64,000 bases of DNA from Chryseobacterium paridis (GTDB lineage: Bacteria; Bacteroidota; Bacteroidia; Flavobacteriales; Weeksellaceae): the NCBI RefSeq assembly GCF_016595215.1, contig NZ_JAENHK010000008.1:1-64000 (forward strand), written 5' to 3'. How positions within the stretch are numbered: the first letter of the stretch is position 1; each line of letters starts with the position of its first letter. The position numbers were made by a program, and so were the translations under genes. The notes under the pieces were generated by a model. The model made no database searches. It had not been told where the DNA came from and saw only the letters and a list, made by a program, of their open reading frames with translations. Of the stretch, positions 1 through 8,183 are shown piece after piece.

Positions 1-1
1 T

Positions 2-3000
2 GATGTCAATACAGCAGCAGATGTAAAAAAATATGTAACAGTGACCAGTTGGGCCAGTGGAACCACTGCTTCTGCTATCAGCCAGTCAGTCAATTATGCA
101 GCAGGTCAATTGTATAAAAATACAGTTACAGATGAAGATGGAAACAAAACGATTGAGTTCAAGAATGGAAAAGGACAGGTTGTAATGGTGAGAAAGGTCA
201 TCAATGCTACCGATAACGCAGACACCTATTATGTGTATAATGAGTACAACCAATTGGCTTTTGTTATTCCTCCCAAAGCAGCCATAGTTTCTGATGTTAA
301 TACGGTACTAGGCAGTTTATGTTATATTTACAGATATGATGGAAGAAACAGACTTATTCTAAAGAAATTACCCGGTAAGGATTATGAGTTCATGGTCTAT
401 GATAAGCAGGATCGATTAATTATGACCCAGGATGCAGTGATGGGAGCCTCCAAGCAGTGGCTTTTTACCAAATATGATCAGTTTGGAAGAGTAGCCTATA
501 CAGGAATTTATACATCAGCACAAGTATCTGGAACAGTGGGAAGAGCTACAGAACAAGCATTGGCAGATGCAGCGGGAAGTAATAATGTAGCAAGAACTAC
601 TTCTGTAGGATTTATTGTGGGTGGTCGGGGTGCTTATTACAGCAATAATACTTCCAGTTATCCCAATACAATTACTTCACTTTTGAGTATTAATTATTAT
701 GATACCTATCCGGTGTACAGCTTCAATCCTACTTTCCCTACAAATATTTTGGGAACGCCTGTCATTACCGATAACTCTACAGCAAATACGGTGAGTACAA
801 AAAGCCTTCCTGTGATGACTCTGGTTAAAAATATAGAAGATAATAACTGGACAAGTAATTATACGTACTATGATAGCAAAGGAAGAGCAATAGGATCTCA
901 TTCGATTAATCACTTAGGAGGATATACCAGGACAGAATCGCAGCTGGATTTTACAGGAACAGTAAAACAGGCTATAACAAGACATAAAAGGTTAGCTACA
1001 GATACTGAAAGAGTTATTGAAGAGAATTTCATTTATGATCAGCAAAATAGACTATTGACCCATACTCATAAGGTAGATAATAATCCTGTTGAAACTTTAA
1101 CTCAAAATGAGTACAATGAACTTTCTCAACTAAAGAGCAAACAAGTAGGAAGAACAGAGCCTTCTAACCCATTAGTAGGAGCCGCGTTTCTTCAACAAAT
1201 TGACTATAAATACAACATTAGAGGCTGGATGACCCAGATCAATGATCCATCTACTTTAGGAACAGATTTGTTTGGGTATAAGATCAAGTATAACCAGGTT
1301 GAAGGATTAGAAACTCCTAATATGGATTATTCTACCCTAAAAGTAAAACCCAGATATAATGGTAATATAGCAGAAGTAGATTGGAAAACCTCTACCATTC
1401 CTAATGATAATATCAGAAGGTATGGATATGTATATGATAATCTGAACAGGTTATTAGCTGGATTTTACCAAAAAGATACCAATCCATCAGGAAAGGAGTA
1501 TTTTGAAAAGATGGATTATGATTTGAATGGAAACATTACCAATCTAAAGAGATCAGCAGACCTACTTTCGGGAGATCCAACTTCAAAGTTAATAGACAAC
1601 CTAAAGTATGATTATATAGGTAATAGACTTACAAAAGTAACCGAACAACAACAGAACTCTAGTGGCTATCCTTATTTCGCTACTCCCAATGCTATTGGCT
1701 ATGATTTAAACGGAAATATTACTAAAATGGAAGATAAGGGAATTTCTAAAATCAATTATAATTTTTTAAATTTACCTAACTTTTTTGATACTACAGGTTA
1801 TGGCTCGAGTACATATACGTATAGGGCTGATGGACTGAAAATAAAAAGAAAAGATATTTTCACGTTAGTTCAGATTACAACGGAAACAGATTATTTAGAT
1901 GGATTTCAATACGAAAATGGTTTATTAAAATTTGTTCCTACCTCAGAAGGATATTATAATTATCAAAATGGAAAGTATGTTTATAATTATACGGATCATT
2001 TAGGAAATGTTAGATTGAGTTATCAAAAAGGAACCTCAGGAATAGAGATTACTGAAGAAAATAATTATTATCCTTTTGGATTGAAGCATGAAGGTTATAA
2101 TGTTTTAGCAGGAAATCCTTCATACCAATATAAATATAATGGTAAAGAATACCAAAGCTTTTTGGGTATGTATGATTATGGGGCGAGGTTTTATATGCCT
2201 GACTTAGGAAGATGGGGTGTGATAGATCCGCTAGCTGAAAGATCAAGGAGATGGAGTCCTTACAACTATGCTTACAATAATCCTATTAGGTTTATTGATC
2301 CTGACGGAATGCAAAATGAAGATTGGGTAAAAAGGGGAAATCAGGTGTTTTATGACGCTGCTATAAAATCTCAAGCGGATGCAGAGGCAGCATATGGAAA
2401 GAATACATTACATCTAGGTGAGGGAAGTAAAATTACAACAAGTGTAAATGGAGAAGTAGCTTCACAATATACATTTCATGATAATGGGACTGTTTCAGAC
2501 ATGAGCGGAAATACGATTGATAATACTCAAAATATTGATACAGAAGGAGGTAATACAATATTTAGTAATTGTTCAGAATGTTTAAATCCTGGTACTCTTG
2601 GTAAAAATTTATTGTGGCTAACTTATCCTGGTGGGGATAACCCAACGACATACGGAATCAATGGGAAAGGTGCAAAAGCTAGTTACGAATATGTGCCTAA
2701 TTTTCTGTCGGAATATCCTGCAATTGGTCACGATAGAAGATATGATAATTTAGGGACTGCGGGAGCTTCCGGTTTGTTAACAGATACAAGAGCAATTGGA
2801 GCAGATTATAATTTTGTTAAAGAGGAACTTCAAATTGCCCTTAATCCATTTGTTGGAATTTTAGATAGAGCTGCAGCAGGAGTACTTGGGGTTGGATTGG
2901 GTATTGCAGCAGCTCCAAAAACAATTTTTAAGATTGTCACACAACCTCAATTTGGGCCTATACAAATAGGAAATGATTATAAAGAATCTAGTGTGGGTGT

Positions 3001-3022
3001 TACTAACATACCTAAAAGATAA
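2..3022 (+). CDS. RHS-repeat protein, 5' truncated, with a C-terminal phospholipase A2-like toxin domain
   Basis: The reading frame is already open at the first bases of the window, so the gene starts upstream; the GTG at 41 is internal. The visible part holds many YD/RHS repeats (for example YDNLNRLLAG, YDLNGNI), then the RHS-associated core: YNGKEYQ, YDYGARFYMPDLGRWGVIDP, and the closing DPDGM at nt 2297-2311. In polymorphic toxins this core ends the conserved shell and what follows is the variable effector. Here the tail (nt 2312-3022) carries YPGGDNP, then IGHDRRYDN (His codon 2729-2731) and, about 25 residues on, IGADYNFVKEE. A glycine-rich loop, an HDxxY and a later Asp resemble the calcium loop and His-Asp dyad of phospholipase A2 folds. 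The lipase call is inference. The next gene starts 2 nt after the stop and is a likely immunity gene. Confidence 0.85.
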   Translation, partial: DVNTAADVKKYVTVTSWASGTTASAISQSVNYAAGQLYKNTVTDEDGNKTIEFKNGKGQVVMVRKVINATDNADTYYVYNEYNQLAFVIPPKAAIVSDVNTVLGSLCYIYRYDGRNRLILKKLPGKDYEFMVYDKQDRLIMTQDAVMGASKQWLFTKYDQFGRVAYTGIYTSAQVSGTVGRATEQALADAAGSNNVARTTSVGFIVGGRGAYYSNNTSSYPNTITSLLSINYYDTYPVYSFNPTFPTNILGTPVITDNSTANTVSTKSLPVMTLVKNIEDNNWTSNYTYYDSKGRAIGSHSINHLGGYTRTESQLDFTGTVKQAITRHKRLATDTERVIEENFIYDQQNRLLTHTHKVDNNPVETLTQNEYNELSQLKSKQVGRTEPSNPLVGAAFLQQIDYKYNIRGWMTQINDPSTLGTDLFGYKIKYNQVEGLETPNMDYSTLKVKPRYNGNIAEVDWKTSTIPNDNIRRYGYVYDNLNRLLAGFYQKDTNPSGKEYFEKMDYDLNGNITNLKRSADLLSGDPTSKLIDNLKYDYIGNRLTKVTEQQQNSSGYPYFATPNAIGYDLNGNITKMEDKGISKINYNFLNLPNFFDTTGYGSSTYTYRADGLKIKRKDIFTLVQITTETDYLDGFQYENGLLKFVPTSEGYYNYQNGKYVYNYTDHLGNVRLSYQKGTSGIEITEENNYYPFGLKHEGYNVLAGNPSYQYKYNGKEYQSFLGMYDYGARFYMPDLGRWGVIDPLAERSRRWSPYNYAYNNPIRFIDPDGMQNEDWVKRGNQVFYDAAIKSQADAEAAYGKNTLHLGEGSKITTSVNGEVASQYTFHDNGTVSDMSGNTIDNTQNIDTEGGNTIFSNCSECLNPGTLGKNLLWLTYPGGDNPTTYGINGKGAKASYEYVPNFLSEYPAIGHDRRYDNLGTAGASGLLTDTRAIGADYNFVKEELQIALNPFVGILDRAAAGVLGVGLGIAAAPKTIFKIVTQPQFGPIQIGNDYKESSVGVTNIPKR

Positions 3023-3024
3023 TT

Positions 3025-3477
3025 ATGAAAAAAACATTTATTATTAATTTAGTTTGTTTATTTATAGTCTTATCTTGTAAAGACATTAATAAATTTTCTG
3101 CAGGCAGCTATCCATATGCAGAAACATATGTAATTCACAAATCAGAAAAAGAAGTAATTAATACAATTATTAAATTAAAAGAAGACAATTTAGATTATAA
3201 AGTCCCCAAATTACAATGGGCTGGCAAAGAAACAGAATTATTAGATGGAAGAGATTCTCATTGGTATTATTTTTATTTTTATTTTAAAGATACAAATGAT
3301 ATTGTAGAGTTTTGGACAAGAGCAGGTAATAGACCAAACGAAACGAAAATAGGTTTATTTAGCGTAAGCAAAGGTTTAGATGGTTCAGCCCATTTAGTTA
3401 ATAAAGATCTATCAGACAGGGAAAATACGGAAATCAAAAGAGAATTTGAGAAACATATTATTGATAAAGTTAAATAA
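3025..3477 (+). CDS. small lipoprotein, putative immunity protein of the RHS toxin
   Basis: This 150-residue protein has a short hydrophobic leader ending in a lipobox (IVLSC, Cys near residue 18), so it should be a lipoprotein facing the periplasm. I recognise no family. The rest is polar and mixed, with an aromatic strand (HWYYFYFYF) near residues 80-90. It starts 2 nt after the stop of the RHS toxin gene, which implies translational coupling, and a terminator follows it. A gene in this place behind a polymorphic toxin is usually the cognate immunity protein. A periplasmic lipoprotein would fit an effector that attacks membrane phospholipid from the periplasmic side. The assignment rests on position and localisation, not homology. 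Confidence 0.7.
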   Translation: MKKTFIINLVCLFIVLSCKDINKFSAGSYPYAETYVIHKSEKEVINTIIKLKEDNLDYKVPKLQWAGKETELLDGRDSHWYYFYFYFKDTNDIVEFWTRAGNRPNETKIGLFSVSKGLDGSAHLVNKDLSDRENTEIKREFEKHIIDKVK

Positions 3478-3490
3478 TTTCCCCCCGCGC

Positions 3491-3516
3491 TGCCGCATGA
3501 ATCCTTTCGTGTGGCA
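3491..3516 (+). other. GC-rich hairpin after the immunity gene
   Basis: A C/G-rich patch starts at 3480, in strong contrast to the AT-rich surroundings. TGCCGCA (3491-3497) can pair with TGTGGCA (3510-3516), with one G-T wobble. It lies between the immunity gene stop and the terminator. It may be a leftover of cassette exchange at the RHS 3' end; no function can be shown. Confidence 0.4.
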
Positions 3517-3538
3517 TTTAAGACTTGAACTAAAAACC

Positions 3539-3567
3539 AATCCAGGAAAACCAATTCCTGGATTTTT
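3539..3567 (+). terminator. intrinsic terminator of the RHS toxin-immunity unit
   Basis: Perfect 10-bp stem AATCCAGGAA / TTCCTGGATT with a 6-nt loop, running into a T-rich tail. Confidence 0.8.
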
Positions 3568-3660
3568 CATTTCAATATCTGACAACTATCGGTTTGATAT
3601 GAAAAAGAATACATACAGATAAAATAAACAGAACATCTGCTAAGATGTGACTTAAAATCC

Positions 3661-3668
3661 TAAATTTG
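3661..3668 (+). promoter_or_regulatory. -7 promoter element for the RibD/DHFR-like gene
   Basis: TAAATTTG matches the Bacteroidota -7 consensus TAnnTTTG and sits about 50 nt before the ATG at 3717. No clear -33 TTG was found. Confidence 0.45.
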
Positions 3669-3716
3669 TAATGCAACAAATAACAACAACTTACACAATC
3701 ACTAAAAACAATTTCT

Positions 3717-4289
3717 ATGAGAAAATTAAAATTACAGATGCAAATGACCATTGATGGTTTTGTATCAGGGCCTAATGGCGAACAGGATTGGGTATGGCTG
3801 AGTCCACCGGATGAAGTAGGCTTTCAAAAAATAGTTGAACTGGCTGAGACCAGTGACACACTTTTATTGGGACGAAAAATGACACGTCAATTTATTGATC
3901 ATTGGGAAAATGTAGCCGATAATCTACCAGATAACCCTACGAATACTTTGGCAAAACTAATCGTAGATATGCGAAAGATTACGTTTAGTCATACGGAAAC
4001 AAGTATTGCCGGAAGAAATCTAGAAGTTGAAAACAGGGATTTGACTACTATCGTAGAAGGATTAAAAAAAGAATCAGGTAAAGATATTCTTGCTTACGGA
4101 GGCGCTGATTTTGTGAGCTCTTTGATCGATCAGGATCTCATTGATGAATATTATATCATCGTGAATCCTGTTGCGATTGGAAAAGGGCTTCCTATTTTTA
4201 ATGGCAGAAAGGTTTTAAAATTAGAAAGCTCTACACCCTTTAAAAGTGGAAAAGTACTGAATAAATACTTGCCGGTTAGAGAAAGTTGA
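3717..4289 (+). CDS. dihydrofolate reductase family protein (RibD C-terminal domain)
   Basis: The 190-residue protein is a single RibD_C/DHFR-like domain. It opens with a strand and the phrase MTIDGFVSGPNG, typical of the stand-alone DHFR-family proteins of this type. DTLLLGRKM follows near residues 47-55 and the NADPH-side GGADFVSSLI near 120. It ends with DEYYIIVNPVAIGKGLPIF, a family hallmark. Members bind NAD(P)H, but the substrate of these stand-alone proteins is usually unknown, so it should not be called FolA or RibD. It is monocistronic, with its own promoter-like element upstream and a palindromic repeat/terminator downstream. Confidence 0.85.
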   Translation: MRKLKLQMQMTIDGFVSGPNGEQDWVWLSPPDEVGFQKIVELAETSDTLLLGRKMTRQFIDHWENVADNLPDNPTNTLAKLIVDMRKITFSHTETSIAGRNLEVENRDLTTIVEGLKKESGKDILAYGGADFVSSLIDQDLIDEYYIIVNPVAIGKGLPIFNGRKVLKLESSTPFKSGKVLNKYLPVRES

Positions 4290-4328
4290 TAACTATTATG
4301 CAAATTCAATGACTTTGAATACTAACTT

Positions 4329-4470
4329 AAAAGAGGCTGTCTCAAAAGTCAAATAATTTGGCTTTTGTCATTCTGACGAAGGAAGAATCTCTTTTATAAC
4401 GAAATAAATGAGATTCTTCACTACATTTCATTTCGTTCAGAATGACACTTTTAAGACAGCCTCTTTTTTT
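4329..4470. repeat. MITE-like nested inverted repeat, also a terminator
   Basis: The outer arms are about 21 bp: AAAAGAGGCTGTCTCAAAAG at 4329-4348, and its near-perfect complement at about 4446-4466 ending in a T-run. Inside is a second inverted repeat: GTCATTCTGACGAAGGAAG (from 4368) against the sequence ending in CGTTCAGAATGAC at 4446. The inner part belongs to the GTCATT palindrome family seen repeatedly in this window. The element separates two convergent genes and its right T-run abuts the stop codon of the cupin gene at 4469. Confidence 0.75.
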
Positions 4471-5338
4471 ATTTAGAAATTCTTGAAATGGCTCTTTTTG
4501 CTTTTCTGTGTGCTTTTCCAATTTTAAAATTAAACCACCTTTCCTTAAACAAATTCCGCATGGCATTATCGAAATGTCTGATCATGACAAGATTCTTAAA
4601 TCCACGCCATTTTTCAAGCCAACTGGAAGGCAAGGCTCTGATCGAAACAGAGTATCCTTCAGTTTCATATTGGATATAATGCCACCATCCTGATGGAATA
4701 TATAATGTTTCTCCAGGATGAATAATTGCTTCATAACCTTTTATATATTTCAAAGCTGGAAACTGATCATAATCAGGTTCTTTGATGTTGGCTAAACTAT
4801 GAAAGTTATACGGTAATTTGTACATGAGGCTAGATTGTTCCCACGGGAATAACCATATTTTCTTGATGCCTTGAAATTGAGTGATAAAAACATGGGACAT
4901 ATCAATATCAATGTGATTTCTTGTGATAGATCCCTCGCCTCCAAAGAACATGAAAGGAAGCCATTTTAAAATTTTTCCATTGGTGACATCATTGTAATGA
5001 ATATCACTTTTCATTTCCGGTTTTATCGTGAGCAGATTGAAAAGGAAAAGCCTTTGCTCTGTAGGCTGAGAGCTGATGAGGTCCAGATATTCGGAAAAAT
5101 GAGTTTGAGAGATTGGTTTGCTGGCGACTCTGTCTAAAGATTCTAAATCACTTCCATAAATATTCACCAGATGATTACCTGCAATCTCTTTAAAATAGTC
5201 ATAACTCCATTTTGTAAAGGCAGGGCTTTCAGAATCAACGAAATCTTCTAATATAATAGGGAGGCGAGGTTTCATATATTGATTCAGAAAGGTCCTGGAT
5301 GATATTTTTCTAACTTTTTGTACGGTTGATAACTTCAT
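4469..5338 (-). CDS. cupin-like (JmjC-type) Fe(II)/2-oxoglutarate oxygenase-family protein
   Basis: The 289-residue protein matches the Cupin_8/JmjC-like group (FIH and tRNA-hydroxylase relatives). An N-terminal segment PRLPIILEDFVDSE is the usual entry to the fold. NHIDIDMSHVF supplies the HxD pair of the metal triad and HPGETLYIPSGWWHYIQY the distal His, with the conserved IPSGWWH turn. Such enzymes hydroxylate protein or RNA targets using Fe(II), O2 and 2-oxoglutarate; the target here is unknown. Its promoter has a -7 element (5356-5363) and a long palindromic operator that also occurs before the TauE-type exporter gene at 19.8 kb. It is convergent with the RibD/DHFR-like gene. Confidence 0.85.
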   Translation of the reverse strand: MKLSTVQKVRKISSRTFLNQYMKPRLPIILEDFVDSESPAFTKWSYDYFKEIAGNHLVNIYGSDLESLDRVASKPISQTHFSEYLDLISSQPTEQRLFLFNLLTIKPEMKSDIHYNDVTNGKILKWLPFMFFGGEGSITRNHIDIDMSHVFITQFQGIKKIWLFPWEQSSLMYKLPYNFHSLANIKEPDYDQFPALKYIKGYEAIIHPGETLYIPSGWWHYIQYETEGYSVSIRALPSSWLEKWRGFKNLVMIRHFDNAMRNLFKERWFNFKIGKAHRKAKRAISRISK

Positions 5339-5355
5339 TTTTAGAATTTAAAGGA

Positions 5356-5393
5356 CAAATATAAAATTATTATCCTACTAAATTAGTAGACTA
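5356..5393 (-). promoter_or_regulatory. promoter and putative Rrf2-type operator of the cupin gene
   Basis: On the minus strand a -7 element TATATTTG (5363-5356) lies 18 nt before the ATG. Just upstream, at 5371-5393, is TAGTCTAC-N7-GTAGGATA, whose core CTACTAA/TTAGTAG is a palindrome. The same 23-mer, with 20 of 23 identical bases, occurs at 19641-19663 in the same orientation and distance class before another gene. It overlaps the expected -33 region, as a repressor site would. Confidence 0.6.
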
Positions 5394-5498
5394 ATTGTTA
5401 AAATGAACGTTTTAACTCAATTTTTTAGAATACCAATCATAAAAGACTATACTTTACCGCCTTTTTACTAAATTAGCGCATCTAAAAAATTACTAAAA

Positions 5499-6695
5499 AT
5501 GATCTCTGAAAAATACCTTCAAAATTTACAAAACGAGCTTAAAAATATCGAAAACGACGGACTTTATAAAAGAGAAAGAATTATCACTTCTCAACAAAGT
5601 GCTGAAATAGAAGCTAACGGTAAAAAGCTGTTAAACTTCTGTGCAAACAATTATCTGGGATTATCGAATAATCCTGAAGTAATGAAAGCTTCTCAGGATA
5701 TGATTGCCTCTCACGGATATGGAATGTCATCTGTTCGTTTTATCTGCGGAACTCAGGATATCCATAAACAATTAGAAGAAAAGATTGCTCAGTTTTTAGG
5801 ATTGGAAGACACAATCTTATATGCAGCTTGTTTTGATGCTAATGGAGGTGTTTTCGAACCATTATTTACAGAAGAAGATGCTATTATTTCTGATGAATTG
5901 AATCATGCTTCTATCATTGATGGTGTTCGTCTTTGTAAAGCAGCGAGATACCGTTATAAAAATAACAATATGGAGGATCTGGAAGCTCAGTTAAAGGCAG
6001 CTTCTGAAAAGAATCACCGTTTCACGATCATCGTTACTGATGGGGTTTTCTCAATGGATGGTATTGTTGCGGATCTGAAAGGTGTTTGTGACCTTGCCGA
6101 TAAATATGGTGCTTTGGTAATGGTGGATGATTCTCATGCTACTGGTTTCATTGGAAAAACAGGCCGCGGGACGCATGAAGCCAATGAGGTTATGGGTAGA
6201 GTAGATATTATTACTTCTACTTTAGGAAAAGCATTGGGAGGTGCATTAGGAGGATTTACTTCCGGTAAAAAAGAGATCATCGATATGTTGAGACAACGTT
6301 CGCGTCCATACTTATTTTCCAATTCATTAGCTCCCGGAATTGTAGGTGCTGCTTTGAAAGTTTTAGATATGATCTCTGATGATACTTCACTTCGTGATCA
6401 GGTAATGGAAAATGCAGAATATTTCAGAACAGAAATGAAAGCGAAAGGTTTTGATATTCCTGATGGAGATGCTGCAATCGTTCCGGTAATGCTTTATGAT
6501 GCACCATTAGCTCAGAAGATGGCAGAAAAACTAATGGACGAAGGAATTTATGTAATTGGTTTCTTCTATCCGGTAGTTCCGAAAGGAAAAGCAAGGATAA
6601 GAGTTCAGCTTTCTGCAGCTCACACAAGAGCACATTTGGATAAAGCAATTGCTGCTTTTGAAAAAGTGGGGAAAGAACTGAATGTAATTTCTTAA
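5499..6695 (+). CDS. kbl: glycine C-acetyltransferase (2-amino-3-ketobutyrate CoA ligase)
   Basis: This 398-residue PLP enzyme converts 2-amino-3-ketobutyrate and CoA to glycine and acetyl-CoA, the second step of threonine breakdown through threonine dehydrogenase. It has the alpha-oxoamine synthase fold. CANNYLGLS lies near residues 48-56 and SVRFICGTQ near 78-86. VDDSHATGF follows, with Asp210 and His213. The PLP lysine is Lys244 in STLGKALGG. Length and spacing match bacterial Kbl closely. BioF or serine palmitoyltransferase are relatives, but overall sequence favours Kbl. No tdh gene is adjacent. A strong hairpin follows the stop. Confidence 0.95.
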   Translation: MISEKYLQNLQNELKNIENDGLYKRERIITSQQSAEIEANGKKLLNFCANNYLGLSNNPEVMKASQDMIASHGYGMSSVRFICGTQDIHKQLEEKIAQFLGLEDTILYAACFDANGGVFEPLFTEEDAIISDELNHASIIDGVRLCKAARYRYKNNNMEDLEAQLKAASEKNHRFTIIVTDGVFSMDGIVADLKGVCDLADKYGALVMVDDSHATGFIGKTGRGTHEANEVMGRVDIITSTLGKALGGALGGFTSGKKEIIDMLRQRSRPYLFSNSLAPGIVGAALKVLDMISDDTSLRDQVMENAEYFRTEMKAKGFDIPDGDAAIVPVMLYDAPLAQKMAEKLMDEGIYVIGFFYPVVPKGKARIRVQLSAAHTRAHLDKAIAAFEKVGKELNVIS

Positions 6696-6721
6696 AAATA
6701 TTTAAAAAATTAGAACTGAAG

Positions 6722-6770
6722 CTTTGGGATTGTTCAGCTATTTCTATAGCTGATGATCCCAAAGTTATTT
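6722..6770 (+). terminator. long hairpin terminator after kbl
   Basis: CTTTGGGAT (6722-6730) pairs with ATCCCAAAG (6756-6764), and inside it TCAGCTAT pairs with ATAGCTGA around a TTCT loop, giving 17 bp with a small internal loop. It is followed by TTATTT. Confidence 0.7.
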
Positions 6771-6838
6771 CAAAGACTGGAGTGACAGATGTAAGTACGG
6801 CTATCATATCATTTTATAAAAAATAGAAAGTTTTTAAA

Positions 6839-7393
6839 ATGCTTTACACAATAATCAAAGCACTGCACATTATTTTTATGGTCAGTTATTTTGCGGGGAT
6901 CTTTTATCTCGTAAGAATATTTGTTTACTATAAAGATACCGATGAATTCTCTGAAGAAAAGAAGAGTATCCTAAGAGAGCAATATACTTTCATGGCCAGA
7001 AGGCTATGGAATATTATTACCGTTCCGGCGGGAGTTATTATGGCTGTTTGTGGCTTGGTAATGATCTTCCTGAATACCGGATTGATGAAAATGCCCTGGT
7101 TTCATTTAAAGCTGACATTCCTTGTAGGTCTGGCGATCTACCACTATTGGTGTTGGAAAAAAGTTCTTCAATTAAAGGCTTTGAATGGGAATACACTGGA
7201 AACAGCGAATATAAAATTAAGACAGGCCAATGAAATTGCCACATTCATTTTATTTCTGGTGGTCTTTACTGTTATTTTAAAATCTATGGTTATTGAATAC
7301 TGGTGGCAATTAATTGCAGGATTTTTCGTTCTTGTATTTTTAATCATGATGACCGTAAAACTTGTCAATAAAAACAAAAAAAAGAAACAATAG
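6839..7393 (+). CDS. hemJ: HemJ-type protoporphyrinogen IX oxidase (UPF0093/CopD-like membrane protein)
   Basis: The 184-residue protein has about five hydrophobic segments. The first contains KALHIIFMVSYFAGIFYL, with the conserved His used by HemJ to bind heme. FMARRLWNIITVPAG, WFHLKL, YHYWCW and the C-terminal RQANEIATFILF are all HemJ signatures. HemJ oxidises protoporphyrinogen IX to protoporphyrin IX in the membrane, replacing HemG or HemY. Length fits the family (about 140-190). The Lys-rich end (NKNKKKKQ) should be cytoplasmic. A copper-resistance CopD role is less likely. The gene lies 57 nt before gldF in an AT-rich spacer. Confidence 0.8.
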   Translation: MLYTIIKALHIIFMVSYFAGIFYLVRIFVYYKDTDEFSEEKKSILREQYTFMARRLWNIITVPAGVIMAVCGLVMIFLNTGLMKMPWFHLKLTFLVGLAIYHYWCWKKVLQLKALNGNTLETANIKLRQANEIATFILFLVVFTVILKSMVIEYWWQLIAGFFVLVFLIMMTVKLVNKNKKKKQ

Positions 7394-7450
7394 TAAAAGG
7401 AACTGTATTTACATGAATACATTTTACATTTTACATTTTACAAAAAAACT

Positions 7451-8179
7451 ATGATTGCAATTTTTAAAAAAGAACTTTGGAGTTACTTCGGAAACTGGAG
7501 TGCATGGATCATCATCGCAGCCTTCAGTCTGATAGCGACTCTTTTTTTGTTTTTTTTCGATAATGATTCTAATATCTTTGAGATCGGAATGGCCTCTTTA
7601 CAGAGCTATTTTGTTTTGGTCCCGTGGTTATTGATGTTTATCATTCCTGCACTTTCCATGAAAACATTTGCAGAAGAACAACAGACCGGAACCTTAAACT
7701 GGTTGTTTTCCCAGCCTTTAAAAGTTTCTGACTTGGTATTAGGGAAATTCCTTTCCGTTTGGGTGGTTGGAATTTTATGCCTGATCCCTTCACTGATCTA
7801 TTTATATACGGTTTATGTTTTAGGAGTTCCTACAGGAAATATTGATTTGGGAATGACTTTGGGGAGCTATATTGGATTGATCATGCTTATTGCAGCATTT
7901 TCGGGAGTTGGAATTTTAGCATCTTCACTTTCTCAGAACCAGATCATGGCTTATCTGTTAGGCGTTTTTATGTGTTTCATCATGTATTTTGGAATCGAGC
8001 AGCTAGCGAGTTATAAATTATTAGGTGGAGCAGATTTTATTCTACAGAATATAGGCTTTTATCAGCATTTTCTTGGATTTACAAGAGGATTGATCGATTT
8101 TAAAGATGTGGCCTATTTTGTTCTGATCATAGGAGTTTCATTAGTATTGTCCAATCATTTTATCAATAAAAAGAAGTAG
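7451..8179 (+). CDS. gldF: gliding motility ABC transporter permease GldF
   Basis: A 242-residue ABC-2 type permease with six predicted membrane spans. It begins MIAIFKKELWSYFGNWSAW and contains ALSMKTFAEEQQTGTLNWL, the conserved cytoplasmic turn of GldF/NosY-like permeases. With GldG and the ATPase GldA it forms an ABC transporter first found through gliding mutants of Flavobacterium johnsoniae. Many non-gliding Bacteroidota keep these genes. gldG starts 4 nt after the stop, so the two are co-transcribed. gldA is not in the window. Confidence 0.92.
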   Translation: MIAIFKKELWSYFGNWSAWIIIAAFSLIATLFLFFFDNDSNIFEIGMASLQSYFVLVPWLLMFIIPALSMKTFAEEQQTGTLNWLFSQPLKVSDLVLGKFLSVWVVGILCLIPSLIYLYTVYVLGVPTGNIDLGMTLGSYIGLIMLIAAFSGVGILASSLSQNQIMAYLLGVFMCFIMYFGIEQLASYKLLGGADFILQNIGFYQHFLGFTRGLIDFKDVAYFVLIIGVSLVLSNHFINKKK

Positions 8180-8183
8180 AATT

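Noticed and set aside
3279..3554. Minus-strand 91-codon frame across the immunity gene and its terminator
   Set aside because: It is antisense to a gene with a clear lipoprotein signal, crosses the terminator hairpin and has no family features.
6424..6807. Minus-strand 127-codon frame over the end of kbl
   Set aside because: Antisense to the conserved end of kbl and through its terminator; a shadow frame.
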